Below are positions 59,601 through 64,000 of a DNA stretch of 64,000 bases, piece by piece. Origin of the DNA: Saccharum officinarum (lineage: Eukaryota > Streptophyta > Magnoliopsida > Poales > Poaceae); the NCBI GenBank assembly GCA_020631735.1, contig CM036162.1, positions 91,684,401 to 91,748,400 on the forward strand. The letters run 5' to 3'. The notes under the pieces were generated by a model. It made no database searches. It was not told the DNA's origin and worked only from the letters and a program-made list of their open reading frames with translations. Made by a program: the position numbers and the translations under genes. The stretch's first letter is position 1, and the number at the start of each line of letters is the position of its first letter.

Positions 59601-59741
59601 CGACAAAAGGGTGACATTGCTATTGAAAGTGTGGGCACCGAAGATCAATTAGCCGATCTATTCACCAAGCCACTTGATGAGAAGAGATTTCACAAGCTAA
59701 AGAATGAGTTGAACATACTTGACTTCTCCAACATGAGTTGA
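56665..59741 (+). pseudogene. Outer Sirevirus pol, continued (integrase, RT, RNase H), two nonsense codons
   Basis: Continues the frame of 39824-39977 exactly. Integrase zinc region [19 protein letters not shown]...CSACQ and catalytic sites [15 protein letters not shown] and LVERKNRTL are present. RT reads [20 protein letters not shown] and LQIYIDDIIFGS (YIDD instead of YVDD). RNase H has ELVGYSDFDYAGD, STVEAEYIATGSC and CDNESVVKL, ending DFSNMS before TAA at 59739-59741. Nonsense codons at 58566-58568 and 59376-59378 (the latter most simply CAA to TAA). No indels in the ~3 kb. Confidence 0.9.
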
Positions 59742-60899
59742 TGCACCCCATATATGACATGCCTCTCCTTCGAGCCCCAAGGTACAATTGGTTGACATGT
59801 CATACATTCTATGCTAAGAACTTGTTTAGTGCATCTAGTCATAATTTACATGTTCTAGGCTCATTCATGAAAATCAAATGAATTTGAAGTTTATATGGTG
59901 CCACTATTGTTTCCATGACTTGTATGATCTAGTGGTAGCATATAACTTGTTTAAGTAGCTTGTGATCCTAAGTGTTTAATCTAGAAAACTTGTCTAAATA
60001 TTTGCTTCAACATGGTGCATGATAACCCTTCTAGTGAGGTGTGAAGAAGCTTGCCCTTGGATCAAACCGAAGCATTTTATTTATGCAAGCAATCTAGGTT
60101 GAATCACAAACTTGATCCTCACCCTATAATTCAACATGATAATCTATCTAAAATTGGTCCCTAGTGGTCATTGGTGTCAAAGGGGAAGAAAATGTTGTTC
60201 ACAAAGATAGAACTCAAAGGGGGAGAAGCATAAAGGGGGAGAAAAATGTTGTTCACAAAGATAGAAAACCTAAAGGAGAGAATTGAAGGGGATCAACTAA
60301 AATTTTGAGCACACAAGTAGGGGGAGCAAGCTCTTAAACATGAATGTTGCATTTCCATGTGCACTTCATATGTATGATGCATAGTTATGCATTTCCTTTT
60401 CTCCGATACATTGCTTGTGTGGTGACTTGCTAGTATAATTTGAATGATGAATTGAAGTACTAGCATGAATAGGAAGTAGTTAGATTTTTCTTGCTTCATG
60501 TTTTCAAAAGTGGTACTAGAGCCTTGCTTATAATGTTGATCTCACGAGGTTTCTAGTTATGTTTGTGCTTTTCCAAGTGGTATCTAACTACACAAGGTGC
60601 TAAGATGGTGTTTATCGCTACTCCGATGGTATCACGCTTCAAAGGTCTATAATATAAACACTTAGCACCTATTGGTAGTCAATGCTCCTAATCTTTTCTA
60701 TCTAACATGTATGCTTCCAAAATCCAAACATATAGCATACATGTAGGGGGAGCCATTGCTATCAATTTGAATTCATGATCACATGTCCATAATTCTTACA
60801 CATGGTAATATACTTGGACAATGTGACATGGGTTCAATCAAAATTTTATCATAATATCTTTGTGAAAGGTTTGTCACCAATTACCAACAAGGGGGAGAT
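59742..60899 (+). other. Sirevirus non-coding tract with multiple polypurine motifs
   Basis: GGGGGAG-type tracts at about 60216-60228, 60232-60245, 60319-60327, 60743-60752 and, next to the LTR, 60889-60899. The last primes plus-strand synthesis; repeated upstream copies are the multiple-PPT hallmark of Sireviruses. No env-like frame is present. Confidence 0.8.
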
Positions 60900-62050
60900 T
60901 GAAAGTCCTATGTTTGGTGTTGGTAATTAGTGACAATGCCTATGTACTAATCCTATGCCTAAGTTGTATGTAGCATATGAGGATTAGTACATTCTAAGGT
61001 TGGTGGCAAGATGGACATGGTGATCATGATGGCCACACTTGGATTTGGACGCAACCCTACATGATCAAGGCAAAGGTACATGCTTAAGGGTTGTGTTTTA
61101 GTAACCAAGACACCTAGTGGGTGTGGTTACATTATAGGATAGATAGTCGTACTATAAAGAGGGGAATGACGCGGCTATTGAACTCCTAAGTGCCTCTAGG
61201 TGTGCATTTCATAATCATATGCATTTGGATAGAACTAATAACGCCTCGAAAAATAATTGTGAAAATGCTAACACACTCGCACATGACGTAATTACTTGGT
61301 GGTGTTAGCACATTTGCAAAGTCGGTGGAATTTGAGCGGTAGAGAGGGTTTGGGGTGTTAGCACGTTTTCGAGTAGTTGAAACGACTACTTTCCACTACG
61401 CCGGAAGTCGGAAAAGAAACGGAGGCGAACGGAGGTCATAGAGGTGACCGGACGCTGGACCGGACGCGGTCTCTGTTTGATCGGACGCGTTCGGTCAGCG
61501 TTCAGCGTATGCGCGTGTTTCAGTGATCGGACGTGCAGCGCATCCGGTCGTTCAGGGAGCTTACTAGACTCCAACCGGACACTGGCACTGTGGCGTCCGG
61601 TCAGTTCTGCAGCGCGTCCGGTCACTGTTTTGTTGTGCGCTGCTCAGGTTTGACTAGCGCGTCCGGTCAGTCATGGGACCAGCGCGTCCGGTCGATCCCA
61701 GCGCGTCCGGTCTACGCAACTAGCGCGTCCGGTCGGTGCTTCGCGACTTAGCCGTTGTGCGACCGACGCGTCCGGTCAGTTTGACCTGCGTGTCCGGTCA
61801 GCGCGATTCCGGCTGTTTCAAGTTTCTAGCGGCTATATTCGAAGGGGTATGTCTATAAATACTCGTTGGCCGGCTCAAGGCTCCATCTCTTGAACATTTG
61901 ACATACTTGTGAGCACTTTGAGCTAAGCAACTCCCCTCCCACTCATCTCTCTTGCTTCTTTGCATATTCGAAGTGAGATTGAGTGATCCAAGTGCATTTG
62001 CATTGTGAGATTGCATCTAGTTGGCACATTGTGAGATTTCACTTGGTGAT
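60900..62050 (+). repeat. 3' LTR of the outer Sirevirus, truncated
   Basis: Starts TGAAAGTCC directly after the PPT. It contains the CCGGACGCG-type array at 61440-61830. It agrees with the inverted LTR (62750-63861) to 62027, then a ~15 bp insertion and a break at about 62050, losing the 3' ~700 bp. Confidence 0.85.
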
Positions 62051-63861
62051 TAGCCTTTAAAAATTTTCTACAAAGACACGCTAAACAAGTTTATCAATAT
62101 AACAAATAGCGAGATGCGAGTTTTGCTTAGCCTACGGGGTGTTTGCAAGCCACCTATCCAAATCACAATTCTAGTAATTGCACTCAACCGCACAAGTCAA
62201 ACTGAGAAGAAAACTACAACTACAACTAGCAAGCTACACAAAAGGGCTACTCTAGCAAAGCTAACTAGCTAGCAAAGATAACTAAGAAAATAATGCGGAG
62301 TTGAGTTGGGAGAGTTTCACCGAGGGGCGAAGTATTGAGCCAACCAATATGATCAACAATGAATACCAAGATAACCAAATACCGGGATCAATCAATCACA
62401 ATATGAAAGTGATGACGCGAAGATTTATCCCGAGGTTCATGTGCTTGCCGGCACGCTAGTCCCCGTTGTGTCCCTCTTCACCACGTGGTTCGGTGGCTAA
62501 TCGGTCTCACACCGAGCTTCTCAAAAGGCGCCACAAGAACCTACCAAATGGCAAAAGGTTGCAATGAAACAAGCAATTCACTAACGTTGTCTTTGGCGCT
62601 TCGCTAAGGTAGGCACAAACTCCTCACAATCATCGGAGGTGGCCAAGAACAATCACCTACTCTTGCCAACGTCTCCAAGCTGCTCCAAGCCGTCTAGGTG
62701 GCGGCAACCACCAAGAGAAACAAGAATCCCGCAGCAAATCAACCACCAAGTGCCAACTAGATGCAATCTCACAATGCAAATGCACTTAGATCACTCAATC
62801 TCACTTCGAATATGCAAAGAAGTAAGAGAGATGAGTGGGAGGGGAGTTGCTTAGCTCAAAGTGCTCACAAGTATGTCAAATGTTCAAGAGATGGAGCCTT
62901 GAGCCAGCCAACGAGTATTTATAGACGTACCCCTTCGAATATAGCTGTTAAAAACTTGAAACAGCTAAAATCGCGCTGACCGGACGCGCTGGTCAAACTG
63001 ACCGGACGCGCCGGTCGCACAACGGCTAAGTCGCGAAGCACCGACCGGACGCGCTAGTTGTGCAGACCGGACGCGCTGGGATCGACCGAACGCGCTGGTC
63101 CCATGACTGACCGGACGCGCTGGTCAAGCCTGAGCAGCGCACAACAAAACAGTGACCGGACACGCTGCAGAACTGACTAGACGCCACAGTGCCAGCGTCT
63201 GGTTGGAGTCCAGTAAGCTCCCTAAACGACCGGATGCGCTGCGCGTCCGATCGATAAACTGAAACACGCGCATACGCTGAACGCTGACCGGACGCGTCCG
63301 GTCAAACAGAGACCGCGTCCGGTCCAGCGTCCGGTCACCTCTGTGACCTCCGTTCGCCTCCGTTTCTTTTTCGACTTCCGGCGTAGTGGAAAGTAGTCGT
63401 TTCAACCCCAAACCCTCTCTACCGCTCAAATTTCACCGCCTTTGATAATGTGCTAACACCACCAAGTAATTACGTCATGTGCGAGTGTGTTAGCATTTTC
63501 ACAATCATTTTTCAAGGCGTTATTAGTTCTATCCAAATGCATATGATTATGAAATGCACACCTAGAGGCACTTAGGAGTTCAATAGCCGCATCATTCCCC
63601 TCTTTATAGTACGGCTATCTATCCTATAATGTAACCACACCTACTAGGTGTCTTGGTTACTAAAACACAACCCTTAAGCATATACCTTTGCCTTGATCAC
63701 GTAGGGTTGCGTCCAAATCCAAGTGTGGCCATCATGATCACCATGTCCATCTTGCCACCAACCTTGGAATGTACTAATCCTCATATGCTACATACAACTT
63801 AGGCATAGGATTAGTACATAGGCATTGTCACTAATTACCAACACCAAACATAGGACTTTCA
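62051..63861 (-). repeat. Nearly complete inverted LTR of the same family, joined tail-to-tail
   Basis: In minus orientation it starts TGAAAGTCC at 63861 and runs through the CCGGACGCG array (63340-62970), a promoter-proximal TATAAATAC at ~62915, and a long 3' part to AATTTTTAAAGGCTA at 62051, missing only the last ~25-30 bp. No internal region follows on either side. Arms of about 1.1 kb (60900-62027 / 62750-63861) are nearly identical by eye. Confidence 0.85.
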
Positions 63862-64000
63862 GCGTGGGGACGACGGCGTGGAGTGGGGAGCCGAGGGCCC
63901 AGCGGCGTGGGGTGGCAGGGTGGTGGCGGGCACGTGGAGGAGGTAGCCTGGCGACGGCGGTGGCAACGCCGAGAAGCTAGGGCGCGGGAGGAGGAAGGAA
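63862..64000. other. GC-rich flank beyond the inverted LTR
   Basis: GC-rich with GTGGGG/GGCGACGG words. It could be genic or captured sequence, similar in composition to 37400-37500, but is too short to assign. Confidence 0.3.

Larger units (their letters stand above)
37514..62050 (+). mobile_element. Outer Sirevirus (Ty1/copia) element, interrupted by a nested Sirevirus
   Basis: Order: 5' LTR terminus remnant, Met-tRNA-type PBS, gag, protease, [insertion], integrase, RT, RNase H, a long non-coding tract with repeated GGGGGAG polypurine motifs, then 3' LTR from 60900 (TGAAAGTCC). gag and pol contain five in-frame nonsense codons but no indels. The 5' LTR is reduced to about 50 bp and the 3' LTR is cut at ~62050 and joined to an inverted LTR. 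The large gag with Lys/Asp-rich tail, multiple PPTs and CCGGAC-rich LTR place it in the Sirevirus/Maximus lineage. Confidence 0.85.

Noticed and set aside
59742..60890. Possible env-like gene of the Sirevirus
   Set aside because: Some Sireviruses have an extra frame here, but this tract has no substantial open frame and is dominated by polypurine motifs.
1..64000. A novel multi-gene biological system
   Set aside because: The host genes belong to known, unrelated plant pathways and the accessory content is transposons; nothing supports a new system.

Overview
The window is nuclear DNA of a grass, probably a panicoid or andropogonoid species. The reasons are spliced plant genes, a GC-rich first exon of a nicotianamine aminotransferase (a grass phytosiderophore enzyme), grass-type MITEs, and very large Sirevirus-type Ty1/copia retrotransposons. 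There are two 100-N assembly gaps (22619-22718 and 49227-49326). I see no operons, CRISPR arrays or other prokaryotic features. I also see no credible undescribed system; the unusual content is transposon architecture and probable assembly or consensus artefacts.

Gene-bearing half (1-32.6 kb). On the minus strand: the 5' end of a NEPRO-like nucleolar protein gene (1-516), a stray Alfin-like exon (814-940), a small C3HC4 RING protein gene with apparent frameshifts (4251-4867), and a two-exon ubiquitin-specific protease of the UBP1/UBP2 type (6887-12990). The protease gene's 2.9 kb intron carries a clean hAT-like insertion. Head to head with it, about 1 kb away, is the complete eight-exon CMP-Kdo synthetase gene KDSB (13970-18181, plus strand), with a transposon-like insertion and a 192 bp tandem duplication in intron 3. 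A LINE fragment, several MITEs, LTR debris and the first gap follow. A seven-exon NAAT gene (27062-32574, plus strand) comes next. It is recognisable end to end but has about a dozen one-base frameshifts. Its last intron holds an unusual tandem array of a small LTR.

Transposon half (32.6-64 kb). First come a degraded LTR, a LINE ORF1-like zinc-knuckle relic and a truncated Mutator-like transposase. Then an old Sirevirus (plus strand, 37.5-62 kb) is split inside its protease/integrase-proximal region by a younger Sirevirus (minus strand, 39978-56659) bounded by perfect 5 bp target duplications (GAAGG). The younger insertion reads LTR-internal-LTR-[gap]-internal-LTR, and sequence quality collapses on both sides of the gap. 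The outer element's 3' LTR is joined to an inverted copy of the same LTR, forming a large palindrome that ends at 63861.

The host genes are unrelated housekeeping or metabolic functions: nucleolar function, ubiquitin turnover, RG-II cell-wall sugar activation and iron acquisition. Only the UBP/KDSB pair may share regulatory DNA. The transposons form a time series: outer Sirevirus, then inner Sirevirus, then rearrangement.
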